Below, piece by piece: positions 13,093-26,786 of a DNA stretch of 64,000 nucleotides. The position numbers and the translations under genes were made by a program. The DNA comes from Anseranas semipalmata (lineage: Eukaryota; Chordata; Aves; Anseriformes; Anseranatidae). Position 1 is the stretch's first letter; every line of letters begins with the position of its first letter. The stretch covers positions 781,460 through 845,459 of the forward strand of contig VXAA01004298.1 in the NCBI GenBank assembly GCA_013399115.1. The letters run 5' to 3'. Under the pieces are notes generated by a model, which saw only the letters and a list, made by a program, of their open reading frames with translations, had not been told where the DNA came from and did no database searches.

Positions 13093-13127
13093 ATACAACC
13101 TTCTGGAATTGTTGCATGACTTGTTAC
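13093..13127 (-). CDS. Exon 19 (residues 576-586), weak
   Basis: A 35-nt segment reading VTSHATIPEGC plus two bases, acceptor TAATCCGTATTAG and donor TTGTAT|GTAAGG. Its main support is phase: it is the only segment I found between exons 18 and 20 that converts phase 0 to phase 2 as exon 20 requires. An 8-nt alternative at 11632-11639 with a stronger acceptor (CTGTGCTGCAG) would do the same. Confidence 0.35.
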
Positions 13128-14670
13128 CTAATACGGATTACATGCTTTGCACAGCTTCAACAACATATTTGATAGAAAGACAAAATATAAAATGAGTTGT
13201 AAATTGTGCAGAACTGGAAACTAACCACTTGTACATCAAACACCACCATTTCAAGTATTCTGCTTAATTTTTAACAAAAAGATCAGATATCTTTAACAAA
13301 AATACATGGGGAAAACAGTTACTGTAATTACTGTTCAACAGAAAGAAGAAACTGTGAGTATTTTGGACATTTGATGTAACATGCTTAAGGCCAACAACTA
13401 ACCCAAGTCCAGGCCTCCTTTCCGAGGGAAGGGAGCATAACCACAACCCAACACAAACTTGAGGTTGAAGTAGTTCCACACTGGAGGAAAATGAAACAAA
13501 ACAACGCAAAAAACCCCCCACACTCCTGAAAATCCCTGGAAACCCTCCATTGGTACAACACTTTGAGAAAACACAAGAGCAGCAAACTGAAGCAAAGCCT
13601 CTGTGCTCAGGGGAAAGGCAGAACTGAACAAAGGACCACATTTAGTATCAAGTGTGGTTCTGGTGCAGCTCTTCGGCAGCAGTTTTTCTTTTAAAACCAT
13701 CAACCTGTTAAGCCGCCCTGAGTCGAGGCAAGCCCCTACGTGGTTCTCTCTCCAGCTCTGCCTTCCTGACCCAACAGCTCTGGTTCTTAGAAAGGACAGT
13801 TCCCATCTCCCCAGACTTGGATTTGGGTCCAATTCTCAACTGCACGCAGTCTCCTTGCTTTTTTGGGGCATCTGCCAGTCAAGTTGCAAGCTTCCTTTCA
13901 GCCTGTACACTCCACCTTCCCAGACACACGCACACAGGCTTCAAAACCCAGAATACAAAAGCCAAGAACAGGTAAAAAGGAACCTTCCATTTGGTGCTCA
14001 CCCACTTAATCTTTCTTAGAGCATACAAAATATAGCACTTGTATTAAACAGTGAATTTATTCAGAACAGTGACAGGAGGAAACCCCCTGTCAGGGCTGTG
14101 ATTTGTCCCATTTTGGTAAAATACACAGCCCTCAGGAAATGCCTGTTTCTATTAATTGATGAGGATTAGCTCAAAACTTAGTGATTAATTCACATCCTGA
14201 CATTCATATTCCGCATGTCTAAAGATAGGTCTAAGCCAGTGCTAGAAAGCACAAGTGCGTGTACAAGGAATCTAGAAGCTGTATGGAAGTCTCAAACTTC
14301 AAATGTTTAAAATCAACATAAAAATCAGTGTTAGTTTTTAATATCCTACCGTACTGCAAAAGCATTTATAGACAATTGATTATATTAGCTTTGTAATACT
14401 TCCTGAAGTGCAGTAATAAATACAACATTGTTAAAAGTACTAATATAATAAACCGAGCACAGCACTAGCTCTGATATTTATTACTGATAATATAAATTTT
14501 TTATAGCCTGCCTAATCTACTTAAAACTTTCAGTATATAAGACATTCTCTGCAAGAAGGAGCTGACTCATTAGACAAGATTCAACACAAACGCATGCGGT
14601 TAGGAACCTTTCCAACTAAAAAACTGCCTTAACCATATGGGATTTTCTAACTGGAAACAGAAAGCGGTAC
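13128..14670 (-). other. Intron 18 with opposed open frames
   Basis: A less AT-rich block at 13264-14019 has overlapping open frames on both strands: minus 13398-13832 (144 codons), minus 13264-13641 (125 codons) and plus 13603-14019 (138 codons). I find no splice or family support for any of them. Confidence 0.4.
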
Positions 14671-14727
14671 CTTTTCTACTGGGCTATGTGTTCTTTTCTC
14701 ATACTTGCTCAACCAATGAAGTTTCTC
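14671..14727 (-). CDS. Exon 18 (residues 557-575)
   Basis: A 57-nt exon (19 codons), acceptor ATAGCTGTTTGTTTTGAG and donor GAAAAG|GTACCG. It reads EKLHWLSKYEKRTHSPVEK. The same frame is open upstream for about 20 codons, so an earlier acceptor cannot be excluded. It is in phase with exon 17. Confidence 0.7.
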
Positions 14728-15538
14728 CTCAAAACAAACAGCTATTTCAAAGCTAAATTCCACTTCAATATTTGAAATATGAAAGAAGACTCAGAAGGAA
14801 TTTCAGCAAAGTAGAAAAAAAGGTCTCTTCAAATTAGGACTATTTAAAAAAAAATTAGAAACTAACACATATGCAATTTCCATCACAAATGTCCAATATT
14901 AACGTTTTTGGGCCACTGACCAGCAGGATAGCTGAACAGCTTCTATAGTAGACCGAAAGTGTCACTTCAAGCCTAAGAAATAATAAAAGAAACTAATCGA
15001 GGAGACTATGTGTAGCAAAAACACAAGCAAGGACTGCCCAGGCAGCTGATCCTCCTGCATCTGTTAACACCCAGAAGCTGCTAGTACTGCCCCCTGAAAC
15101 TTGATCAGCAGTACTGTGCAGCAAACTTTGAGAGCTTCTGCTTTAAAAGTATAACTTAGCTGTGTTAAGGAACCCTGCCTGTCTCCACATGAAAATACTC
15201 TCTAGAAGACACCATGGTAAACATTGGTCGAAAAATAGAAATGTTGTCTATAATTAAAGCTTTAACAGATACTGAAATGATTCTTTGCAGAAGAGTCTGA
15301 ATAATTTGGATCATATATGACAACAAATTATATTTCTGAATTTGAAAATTACACAGGATTTATCTGGGAGAGAGAAGTGGGACTGGTTATTTCCTCTGCT
15401 GAATAACAATGAACTGTTGTGTCCCGGATATCGAAAGCATTAATAAGCAGTAACTAATTTTTTCACCAACCCAGCAGCAGTTTACAGTAGCTCTTTGATG
15501 GCCCTAAGACACAGATGTCAAACCACGAGGCTACATAC
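14728..15538 (-). other. Intron 17
   Basis: AT-rich, 811 nt. I see no repeat or extra exon. Confidence 0.5.
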
Positions 15539-15647
15539 CTTTCTCTCCCTAGTAATGTTGCAGTTCAGCTCAGGACAGCCTAACGGGCAGGTTCCTGTGA
15601 ACAACGCTTTCTGCACTCCTCTGACAACATGATAGCTCTCTTCTGCC
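15539..15647 (-). CDS. Exon 17 (residues 521-556)
   Basis: A 109-nt exon with a strong acceptor (GCTTTTTTTCTCTGGCAG) and donor (GAGAAAG|GTATGT). It starts with one base that completes the codon from exon 16 and reads AEESYHVVRGVQKALFTGTC followed by PLGCPELNCNITRERK. The CPLGCPELNC cluster has four cysteines; I cannot say whether it binds metal. The two other frames are stopped. It ends on a codon border. Confidence 0.8.
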
Positions 15648-17683
15648 CTGCCAGAGAAAAAAAGCTTTAAATAATTACATTATAAATAAGCTACTTCCTT
15701 TTGAAACAACTTAAATGGGAAATCTAACAGCTGTTCTGTTTGCTTCTCCATTCCAAGGATCAATGAACATTGGATGTGTCAGTTGGTGAGATACGATCCA
15801 TCAAGAACAATCAAGAAGATGCTGCTAAAGACTAGCTTTTTGCATCGTGTCTATAACACTGGCCACAGCTACTATACTGAATTACAGTATTTAATTCAAA
15901 CAGCTTCAATGATGTGCACAAAAATATTCCCAATGACAATCTAATTATTAGGATAACAATGAATACGTACAGAATACAATGATGTTTTAAGGGCCAACAT
16001 ATATACTGAAATACAGAACATGTTAGAGTAACTGTGGCTCCAGAAAAAGGTAAACAGTAAGTATTTTTGTAGGGATGATGTGTATATACACAAACACACG
16101 TGTGTGTACAAATGCAAATGCCTGACAGCTCTGGATAACCCTTTCACTGTCAAACATTCCTTGCAGGTTCTATCAGAAACACTCCTAGAGATAACCTAGT
16201 CTAGTTCATTTAATTGCATCTTTTTGGAAACATGTTTATTCATTACTTAAACTGATTGTGTGCTTAGAAAGGTGAAAGATCCATAAACCAGCACCTTGAA
16301 AGTGTCAGATATCCACATATTTGTTATCTGCCCTTTGTCACCTAGACAATATGCATCACTAATAAATCAGAAAAAAAACCATCTGAAAATGTTTCATTTT
16401 CATTCAGCTTTTTAGCTTCTCTGCTGAAAATTACTTCAGGAACTTGGAGACTTTGCTTTTCTTAAGGGAATTTCTGTCCACTATATGCTACAGCTAGATA
16501 ATAAACTGCACTAGCTCCCTCTCGTCTGTCCAACTAGAGCTGGGCTGCCCCAGACCTCAGACAGTTCGTAGCTGCTGTATTCCCTGTTACTTCACTCTAG
16601 GACTTCTTAACAACTGGAGATTTCAGGGTTTTATATATGTGAAAGGTGACATCTGATAAGGAATCAGCTTAGTCATTAGAAGATGCAAGTGAAAAGTCAG
16701 CGACAGCTGCTTCTGTTGATATCCCACGTGAATGTATTTTTTATCTTATAGTTCATAAATGCCAACGGAGAGCCCTCAGCAGGCAGTGAGATCTTTCTAT
16801 GACAGGAGATGAATATTGAAACATTTAACCACTTTATCACACCATTAGGGGAAACAATAAGCCACTTCACACAGACAAGGTAAGCTACATAACAAAAGGC
16901 AGCTTATGAACTACTTGCAAATATTTTGCTTGAACGAACGGAATGTACCAGCAGACGGACAGTAATCACTTTTAATTTCCAGGCTTAGGAAAGGTTTTAA
17001 AGAGCTGAAATAAGGCTTCACTGCGGGCCTACTCAGTTTTCAAAAAAGGATTTATCATTGCTTAATCCAGTGAGAAGAATCCATTAATTCCACAGATAAA
17101 TCATGTTCTGGAAAGGCTAGAGGGCTGAACCAGTGAACATAATCTACTGGTTTGTACGTAGATTTTCAGCTACACAAATTTGGTTCTAAAGAGTCAAGAA
17201 ATGTTAACGCCAAAATACAAAATCAACCCAAGGAATGGACAGGGAGAACAGCTGATCACATTAAAAGCTTTGTGGACAGAAAGGTAACATTTAAGCAAAT
17301 CAAGGCAACATTCCGACACACATGACTGCAGCATGAGGCAGTCTGTATTCTCACTTGACTCAGTGTTACATCAGGGACAATAGAGGCTCCTTTCCCCGTG
17401 TTAACAACTTTAAATACATTTGATATGCAAGTCCTACACCTCAAACTAGGCATCAAATGTTCTGAACGGTCCACCACATATAGGAAAGTCACAAAGTAAA
17501 TCACAGTACAGCCTGACAGCGTGTTATATACATCAAAAGAGCTGGACAAATATTTACAAATAATACCCAGTTGGAGCATATTTCAACCTTGAATTCTGTA
17601 GATCCAGTTCTAATTCGAAATAAACTTTTTTGTTTCCTGGGGGGTGGGGGCAGGATCACAACGACACAGAACTTAGGACTTAC

Positions 17684-17711
17684 CTGCCTTCAAGAACAAA
17701 GGAAACATGCA
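17684..17711 (-). other. Possible 28-nt microexon
   Basis: A perfect donor (GGCAG|GTAAGT) lies 28 nt after a very long pyrimidine tract ending TTTTTTAAG. The tract is made by an AAAAAG-type repeat on the plus strand. Its length is not a multiple of three and it has a stop in the phase left by exon 16, so inclusion would disrupt the main frame. Confidence 0.2.
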
Positions 17712-18693
17712 CTTAAAAAAAAAGAAAAAGAAAAAGAAAAAATCAGAGGCTTGCAACATTCAAACGTTCTTCTCAGCATTCATAAGCAATAGAAAAAGAT
17801 TGGCAATACAGTGTCCCCTTCCTAGTTACTCATGTGTTTACCTTAATTGTAACCCCTTTCATTTGTATTTTTGATAATTTTGTACTGTGAAATCTTTTAC
17901 CTTGGCTCCTCATAATGTATCAGAGTCACAATTCTGTATTGGCACACATCCAGCACCATAATATACCTATTTTCTTAAGTTATGATGAAAAAAATCAGGC
18001 CTGCTTATAGGAAGTCATTCATCTTTATCCCTAAAATTATATTTAGCTGTCATCTCAAAAAAATTCTGTGCAACATTAAAGATAACGCAATAGCACAGTA
18101 ACAGGGAAATTACTTTTCTTCTTAATGCCTCATTACTGATATTGCTAGTATTGTAGATCTGCATCTGATACAAAAGGTATCTCAAGGGTAGTTTTAGAAA
18201 CACGATAAATACTTCTGCCCTCATTTATCTAACAAGAAACACACACAATTCCGTATTTATAAGCCATTAGAAGTATTACCACCTGCCATCTTTTTTGATT
18301 GCCTCATGATAAGATAGAAGCTGTAATTTTACAGATGTCCGGAGACTTGCATTATCATCAGCAGGTCAAGGTCTGCGAAAGGTGGATGAAGTAACTTCAA
18401 TTTCATTAAATGCAACAAACATTGCCTTTATTTAATACTTCCTAAAATATTAAGGGATATAAAGCCTTGGAAACCACATTGAACTAGCTGTGAATCAGCA
18501 GAAACACATCAGTAATGGGAAGATTGAGATTTAATCTTTATTTTCATACCACACTTCCCTGGTTTGAGAAAGAGAACTGACCCTCCCAATACACTACATA
18601 TTATCTTATTATGAAAAGTTGAGGGGTGGTAAGCAATCAGAACATTTATTCTGTTTGACTGCTTTCATATCCTATGCCACTAAATGCACAAAG

Positions 18694-18945
18694 ATGACTG
18701 ACAGAGTCTTCAGTCCGTTTGAACAGTACAGCTTTGAGTGCGAGGTGACGCTGCACAGACACGTACCAGAAGGCGTTCTTTCACAGCTGTGCTATGCAAC
18801 GCTCTGGCAGTATGAAGATGATGATCTGGTCATCTATCCCCTACACCTTCCTATGGCTCCTGGCAGATCTCACGCAAAACGGTTTGATTTAGAACTCCTT
18901 TAACATCAGTAAGAACACTTTCTGATGAAAAGTTCATTAAATAAA
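18694..18945 (+). other. Small ORF with polyadenylation signal; possible retrocopy
   Basis: A 69-codon frame (ATG at 18694, TAA at 18901) with balanced, protein-like composition, starting MTDRVFSPFEQYSFECEVTL and including LCYATLWQYEDDDLVIYP. It is followed 37 bases later by AATAAA (18940-18945). It stands out from the AT-rich surroundings. The frame is also open upstream to 18619. I do not recognise the protein. It may be a fragment of a processed gene copy, a terminal exon of a plus-strand transcript, or chance. Confidence 0.3.
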
Positions 18946-21805
18946 GCTTAAAAGACCAAAGATATAGAGTTAGTATTGTAGCTTCTTCTATTATTAAGAT
19001 GCTACAAGATTATCTTCCCTATTAATGTATTCAATTTCAAATACACTACAAAGCAGCATTACCTACGGACAAGTCCTACGTTTGTCAGTTACTCTGCCAC
19101 ATAGTTAATTTGCGACAAATACAAAAGGCACAAAGGTACATTAACATGAGCAAGTCTGCACTACTACGTAACCATCATTTAAGCACCTGAGAGCAATCAT
19201 TCCTTTCCTTATTAAAAGTATCTTTATTCTACCTAAACATGGTATTTTAAGGGCACTTAAAAGACTCCAACTTAATGTACCCTAGCACTGCATTCCTTTC
19301 AGAATTTCTACTGCATTTAACAAACAACACGAGATCAGCTGTACACACCCAACAGTACATTTTTCATTACAGAAAAGAAAGAATAGAGAAGGAAATGCTG
19401 AATGATTATGCCAAAGAGCATGATAAAGGACTTTAAAACCATCTGGATAATTTTACTACTTATTCCTCATATTGAAAAACTCATTATTTATTCTCTTATG
19501 GGGAATGGGCTTTCTTTGTATAAAGTAAAATGAGGGACTTGTAAGCATTTGCTGAATCTGGTATGTGTTCTATCTCATAGATTCATGTTTCTTGCTTAGG
19601 AATCTCCTCAACAATTACATACACTAAGCTAAACCAGTATGAGTACACAGAGAGAATACTGTGGAGCATGATCCATACTGGTCTTGAGACACAAAACTGT
19701 GCTTTAGGAAGCTGTCTTCCATTTCATCCGCGTAGAGATCACTTAATGAAGATTTTCCTGAACTGTATCTTCACCTGCTTCAGTTAGCAGAATACACTGC
19801 TGAGAGAGCTAGTAAGATTCCTGGTCTTGTTATTAAAAATAACACACTTCTAGTAGAAGGAAAGTTAACACTAAAATCTCAATTAAAATCTAATCGGGTG
19901 CCAAATATTTTTGAAGTTGAACTGGACAATGTTCTGAACGGAAACAAATTTGTTTCTTTCTTTCTGCTGGCATTAGTAAGAGATTATGCAAATACTGCTC
20001 CTAAATTAAGCAGCTCAGTAGGTTGACTAAAAAACATGGAGGTTAAGTCTGGACCTCCTGGCTCTGCAATGACTCATGATTTGTGCCATTAGCAGAAAGG
20101 AGACAAACATTTCCAAAATAATGTAACCACAACATTATTTATACTATACACTAGACTTGTTCAGTGTTTTGGGGTCCACCTAGAATTTTCTATATTATGA
20201 ACTGCAACAGCGCAGACCTTACAGCTGCATGGACTTCTACCTACTAGAAGACATGCTGTGCACAAAGTTGATACTTGGGTTTAAGCTCAGGAAACAAGGG
20301 TATAACTGCTCTATGTCCTCTCATTCATCTAAGATTTTTAAGGATTTTATGTATCTATACAAATAGAGTAATTAAGTTATATATAGACAGTATTGTCATT
20401 TGAATGACTGTATACCACTCTGTTCAGATAACAAGACGAAGAAACTGCAGTGTTCTCAGGTATGTTGTGAGAACCGCATGGAAGTGTTGCAGGTGCTGCA
20501 AAGCGTAGTGCTAAGAAGGTGCTAACAGAGCTTATGTTCCAGCAGAACATAAAATATTCCCCGAAGGACAGATGTTTGGATTAATGTAAAATACATTCTT
20601 AGCAAGTGAAAATTAGAAAAATATTCAAGGAAAAATGTACTGTAGGTACACATTCCTTGTGCTGTCTGTTTTTCTGACCTCTGTTAAAGTATGAGGTATC
20701 CAGCTGGAGCTCCAACCTGTTTCGTCCCATTAAGACAGACAAAGCTGTGCAAATACCTGGACAACAAACATACCTTAACGAGTGAGCTACTCAGAAAACT
20801 ACACAGCAAACTGCTTAATTTGAACCAGAAAAGGACAAAATGTTGTTTGAGGTACAAATTTCAGATCCAGACTCAGAAAAAATATGTCTTAGTGCAATGT
20901 CATATACCAAGGCCTATCATCTGAAGCTTCTTCCCATTTTGCATTAACACCAAAAACATACTTTTGCTTGCGAAGGACACAGAAGTCTGCAGAATGCTAG
21001 AAACTCAAATGGTGAACCTGCCAAAGACAGAAAAACTTGATTCAAATCCCACAAAGGGATCGGTATTTCTGAGTCCTCATGTGGGGCAACTTTGGAAAGC
21101 AATCACCAAAGCTTTGAATTGGCAATGAAGGTGGAGCAAGGCTAAGGGAAGACAGAACAAAGCACAAAATCAACAGGCTCATGAAAATCTGTTAGTAGCC
21201 CATGCTACGCCTCTGGTGGGAGGTTCTGCTTTGTCCACATCTCTGCAATTGTTTTATATTCTGTGCTACATTAGAAATGCACAGAAGAACTTCTTTTCAC
21301 AGCTAGCAGTTTATGTCCAGTAAATTAATGACCTTTATAATTCTAAATTCACACAGTAAAACTCTTATTAATTCAACATTGTCTGTTAAAAGTTAAGTTA
21401 CAACTTAATTACAGTAGTAAAGCCACAGCTAGCACTCAAAGCAGGAAATATTCTAATTTGGAATGAGAGCCACTGGGTGTAGTCAGTAGCAACCACTGGC
21501 TGCTTATTATTCCTCAAAATACCTAAATTGGAGTATCTAAAGAGGCTCCCAGAGATGGGCCTTTCAGATTCTTTTCAAATTCTATGCCTTTTCTTTCTTC
21601 TACTTTAGCTGTTTTACCATGTAACTACTTTAGAGTTTTCACAGCTATGTTCTTCGCTCATTCCGTTCAAGAGTTTTGAGGTTTGTTATGTTTGTTTGTA
21701 CCAAGATGAATTCGCAAGTTTGTATTTTTACCTGAAGTACAGAAGCTGGACAAAAAGGTTTATTCGACCAGCTTTTTTTTTTTTTTTTAACCAGTCCTCT
21801 TTTTA

Positions 21806-21882
21806 NNNNNNNNNNNNNNNNNNNNNNNNNNNNNNNNNNNNNNNNNNNNNNNNNNNNNNNNNNNNNNNNNNNNNNNNNNNNN
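21806..21882. other. Assembly gap (77 N)
   Basis: Run of 77 undetermined bases between a T-rich stretch and the start of the visible CR1. The missing sequence probably includes more of the CR1 5' part. Confidence 0.95.
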
Positions 21883-22575
21883 GCTCTGAGGAGAAGGACC
21901 TGGGGTGTTGGCCAATGAGAAGCTCAATGTGGTCCGGCAAGGTGCGCTTACAGCCCCGAAAGCCAACAGTATCCTGGGCTGCATCAAAAGAAGCGTGGCC
22001 AGCAGGGCGAGGGAGGTGACTGTCCCCTCTGCTCTGCTCTCATGAGACCCCACCTGGAGCACTGCGTTCAGCTCTGGGACCCCAGGCATAAGAAGGACAT
22101 GGAGCTGTTGGAGCGAGTCCAGAGGAGGGCCAGAAAAACAACCAAAGGGCTGGAGCACCTCTCCCGTGAAGACAGGCCGAGGGAGCTGGGGTTGGTCAGC
22201 CTGGAGAAAAGGCGGCTCCAGGGAGTCCTTAGAGCGGCCTTCCAGTGCCTGAAGGGGGCCTACAGGAGAGCTGGAGAGGGACTCTTTGTCAGGGAGTGCA
22301 GTGATAGGACAAGGGGTAATGGATTTATATTAAAAATGGTAGATTTAGACTAGATATTAGGAAGAAATTCTTTACTCAGAGGGTGCTGAGGCACTGGAAC
22401 AGGTTGCCTGGAGAAGCTCTGGGTGCCCCATCCCTGGAGGTGTTCATGGCCAGGCTGGATGGGCTTGGAGCAACCTGGTCTGGTGGGAGGTGTCCCTGCC
22501 CATGGCAGGGGGGGTGGAACTAGACGAGCTTTAAGGTCCCTTCCAACCCAAACCATTCTACGATCATTCTATGAC
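21883..22575 (+). mobile_element. CR1 LINE, 3' part of ORF2 and 3' UTR
   Basis: About 690 bp of avian CR1: the end of the reverse-transcriptase ORF (CACCTGGAGCACTGCGTTCA and GGACATGGAGCTGTTGGAGC are typical), then the 3' UTR ('CCCATCCCTGGAGGTGTTCA', 'AAGGTCCCTTCCAACCCAAA') and the terminal 'CATTCTACGATCATTCTATGA'. The ORF is broken by frameshifts (frames at 21696-22019 and 22042-22353 are pieces). It is a dead copy, fairly close to consensus and so younger than the others here. Confidence 0.95.
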
Positions 22576-25500
22576 TTACATTGCTTTTTCTGCTCCTATA
22601 TCAGAAGTCATTAGTTGACAACCACAAAAATGTCCAAACCTAAATATCCTCCCAGCCCAACCTCCCATTACAAAAAAAAAAGGCAATATAAGATCAGATT
22701 CAGAACATCTACAATGAGTATTTTTTAATGAGTACAAGGTATTTTATCATTTAATTTAGAATCATTATTCTGTCTGTATAGCTAAAAAGACAGTAAAATA
22801 GTATATTTGGAGCTGCCTAAAAAGTTATATTGCAGTTTAAAAGAGGTATTCTATTATTATTGATTCACTGAGCTCTCATGAGCGCTATATTACTAAAATA
22901 CCAGTGCTTTTCATTCATTCGTTCGTTCTGTAAGGAGGACTACAATTCATGGAAACATTTTCATATTCCCTTTATGCTGAACAGGGTGGGAGAAAGCAGA
23001 ATATTAGGTAGACACAGTAAGGATACTAGCAGTATGTTTGAAAATAGGCATGCCAAAATACTTGCTCTGTTTTAATGTGTTTACTTGCCTTTAGTACCAG
23101 ATCAGCAAGGCCCCATCATGAGTTACAGGTGTATTTTTAATCATTTTAAACCTTACAGTTAAACACCACACAACAATAATAAAGAACTTTTCCACAGACT
23201 TAAAACAAATTGTTTAATTTTGCTAAATCAACTCATTTCTGATACATCTTACAAATATCTTCCCCCCTACTGGCTTCCTTTGAAGTAATCGCTATTCTGA
23301 CAGCACTGCCCTGGGATCCACCAGCATGAAACTGCAGAGCACTACAGAAGTGAGTTTTATGCCTAAGTACTGACGTACATTATGGAACCATCTGGCTGTC
23401 TCTGGAGAGTGCGAAAAGAAACAGGTTAAGCTATTGGACTGAAGCACCAATGCAGTACACTGGAATGCTTTGCTGCTAAAACCATGTGGTAACACAACCA
23501 TTTGATATTCAAGAGACTGAGCTAGCATACAGGAGGAATAAAGATGAACAAATGAATCAAGCTGTTAGCCTTGCATTTGTTCCCCTTTAAGGCAGAACAG
23601 CACCAAATCTCTCCAGTAGCAAATGCAAGTGTTTATCCTAAGCTATATTATTTCATATTTCAATCGCCTATTTCTAAAAGCATTTTCACAATTAAATTCT
23701 ACCAGAGCCCAGCAATACCAGGCCATTTTTGGCAACAATTAGATCACATGGCCAAGCACTACCACAGGCATGCACTCACAAACCAGGCGCACAAGAACCT
23801 AGAATGCCCTGATTCTCTTGATAGTTTGCAACCGAAAACCATTTTTTATTAATTAAATTCCATTGGTTTTGTATTTTTTTTGTTGTTGTTGTTGTTAATG
23901 TGCAACTCCATTTTGACTACAGTATTAGCTGTTAATGCAAATTATGGGTTTTGGTCACCCACAACATGACAGAATTATTTAAAGCTGGCTCTCGAAATCA
24001 TGCATAAGAAAGGGGAAGATGGAAGCCTCACCAGCACACTCTGAAAACTCCTTCCTGCATGCACCAATATTTTCAATTATGCATATGTACCAGTTATGCA
24101 TGTTTTCTATATGCCTTAATGACAGTTCTTATGTGTAAGAAACCAAGCAACAGCCTTGAGAGAAAAACACAAAGGCAAATAAAAAATGTACTGTTTCACC
24201 TTCAAGAAAGTTTTGGTACAGCTAGACATGGCTGAGAAATCCTCAAGTTTTTATTTTCAAACAAAAAAAAGGAACCTGTACTTTTTTCACTGAGATGTTG
24301 TGATCTTATGGTTAAGATTATGTGTTGCTTTGAAATGAACTGTCATTAACAGCATAAAGCTTTGGTCAGACCAATTATTAAAATCACTGAAAGCACTGTT
24401 ATTAAAATAAATCAATATTAATGAGAACAAAATAGTGTCAATAGGTAGTATTTTCAAAACTAATGTATGCTCACATGTCCAATGCTATACAGTAATTCCA
24501 TCTTTTAATGATACTAAAATGATTTCTAATAGACTTACATTATACTTTCACTGGATTATTTGAGGCATTTTAAAATCTTGAATAAATATTAATTGCTATC
24601 TCCCATTACTCTAAATAATCCAAATCATTTTCACCCGTTAAGACTCACTCACTGAGATTGCTGGTTAATGATCTACACAGTGTATTGATCAACTTAGCTG
24701 GTTACCAGCAACAACCCAATTTTCACAAAAATCCCTGTGTAAAATTCACTGTTGAAGATGATGTACACACAGTAAAAGGTTTATAAGGTTACAACAAACA
24801 CGGGATGCACTCACTTTTTAATCTTGAAGCTGCTTTCCTGCCTCTTACTTACATAGGACTTTTCAACAATAATAACAATAACAATAATAATACAACCAAA
24901 AAAACAAACCCGCTAATATGAGAACATACAAACAAAACTAGACACGATGTGAGACAATATGAAGAGCATATGAAGAGCTATTTCCTCATGTTTTCACTAC
25001 TTGTAAGACCTGACATTTTTCTAATTGAAACCTTTGCATACATTAAGGTAGAGTACCATGCAAGATGTTAATGCATTATTTGGATGCGGAAAAAGAAATG
25101 GTTTTGAAGATATTTAACACCCTATCGTTACATCTGAATTTCTAATCACAGTTTGTAATTTTCCACAGGTGGCTTCTTAAACCATCCTACAGCATTTCAG
25201 TGATCTAGCAAATTAGATATATACATGAATTACACCATGAAAATATAAGTCAGTTTTTATTCTAGAATATTTGAACAAGAAGTTCTGAATTTAAGCAGCA
25301 ATTCATCCATGACATTTACTGTTTGTGTACATGCTTGTCCTGTCTATTCGGTAGGAGTTACTGTAATCCCAGTTCTATTCAGAACAAGACTCTTGCGTGA
25401 ACAGTATCTCCCCTCAATCAGAGATGAAAAAGGACCATCCCAAACCCTACAATTCCTCCTTTGAGAGCAGCACAAATGGCTGTTTCTGGAGATCATTTCT

Positions 25501-26786
25501 TGTGGGTACTATAGAAGGTGCTAGATCCGTACTGTAAACCCCTTAAGAGATGGTTTAATAATCCGGGTTGGTAGGACAGATCTGTCAGCATAATCTTAAG
25601 CATCCAGGCTTGTGTTTCAGGCCAACCTCTTCACCCTCTCCCACTGCTGGCTATAACTGAAGGACTGCTCAGGAGTTCAAGGAGCTACAGACCTGTTATC
25701 CAGGCTACAAAGAAAAGATAGCTTCTGATAGTAGGCAGATCTGTAGGCTCTTCACAAAAATCAATGAGCTCGCAAAGTCACCACCACATGGACCATCCTA
25801 GCATAGGAATGCAGTTCTGAATCTAATGATTTCCCATATAGCTATTACTCCTTCCTTATTTTATATCTTTTTAGGCCTTTTTTATGCTACTTCAAACTCC
25901 GTCTTCTGATAACTGATCATCATAATTAATGCACTGCTCCCTCCCACCCCACTCCCGGTGTTTTAATAGAGAGAAGGCAATACAGCAAAATAAATTACCT
26001 CTTCAGCAGGTTTCAGGTACTAGCCATCTCAGTTACACACCTGAAAACTGCTCATCTCCACATCTTTACATATAACCATGTTTTATCTTGCACCACACAG
26101 GACTCTAACTGGTGCTGGATTTCCATGTTAATCATCTTAGTATATTCCCAATGTTCCCTTTTACTCTTCTCTCTACTACACCAATATAGATTGTAATGAT
26201 TCCTTTCCATATCTTGCAACCTTTCCTAACCTAAACCAAACATTTTAAGAATATGCATGACTATAAACAGCTTTGTGTAGATTCTGATTAATAGTATAGT
26301 TAGGGAATTGCATTCAAATCTACTCCATCACTGAGGAAAGGCTTTTCAAATCCAACTAATCTTACCGCAAAGTAGCAAGCTATTCCCCACTAGGATCAGT
26401 GTAAGGTTAGCATCACTACTGGAACGTTTAAGCACCTTCTTTAAGAATACGACCGACTCCACACAAATCGTGTTTTTAGTTTCTCCTTAGTTGCTTTCAG
26501 CACCAGACTACACAACATGAACAAAGCAAAGTACATTGTGCTTTCATCCAATTCTCCAGAAGTTGTACAACTCATGGGAGGGAACAGTTTTTGTTAGGCT
26601 AAAGCTGTGATTAGACAAAAGCAATTCCTCCCCAGTCATACTGGCCTTTTTTCCCACAAAAACGGTTTTTGTTGAGTCAGTGACTTACACTGCCCTTGAA
26701 GAACTTTGGGAGATATATGCTGAACATGTTACAGGTATTTCCCAGGAAGCTCTGTCTATTCTGTAAAACATAAAATAAAATCTTAC

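Larger units (their letters stand above)
15648..26786 (-). other. Intron 16 (about 11 kb)
   Basis: The largest intron. It contains a CR1 at 21883-22575 next to an assembly gap, a small plus-strand ORF with a polyadenylation signal (18694-18945), short ACA/TGT/AAT repeats near 23881 and 24868, and a possible 28-nt microexon at 17684-17711. The rest is unremarkable AT-rich DNA. Confidence 0.4.

Noticed and set aside
21696..22614. Frames on both strands around the gap at 21.8 kb
   Set aside because: Translations across N and of broken CR1 ORF2.
24847..24860. Strong minus-strand donor CCTAT|GTAAGT
   Set aside because: The upstream sequence is AAT/AAC repeat; only a 6-nt exon would be possible.
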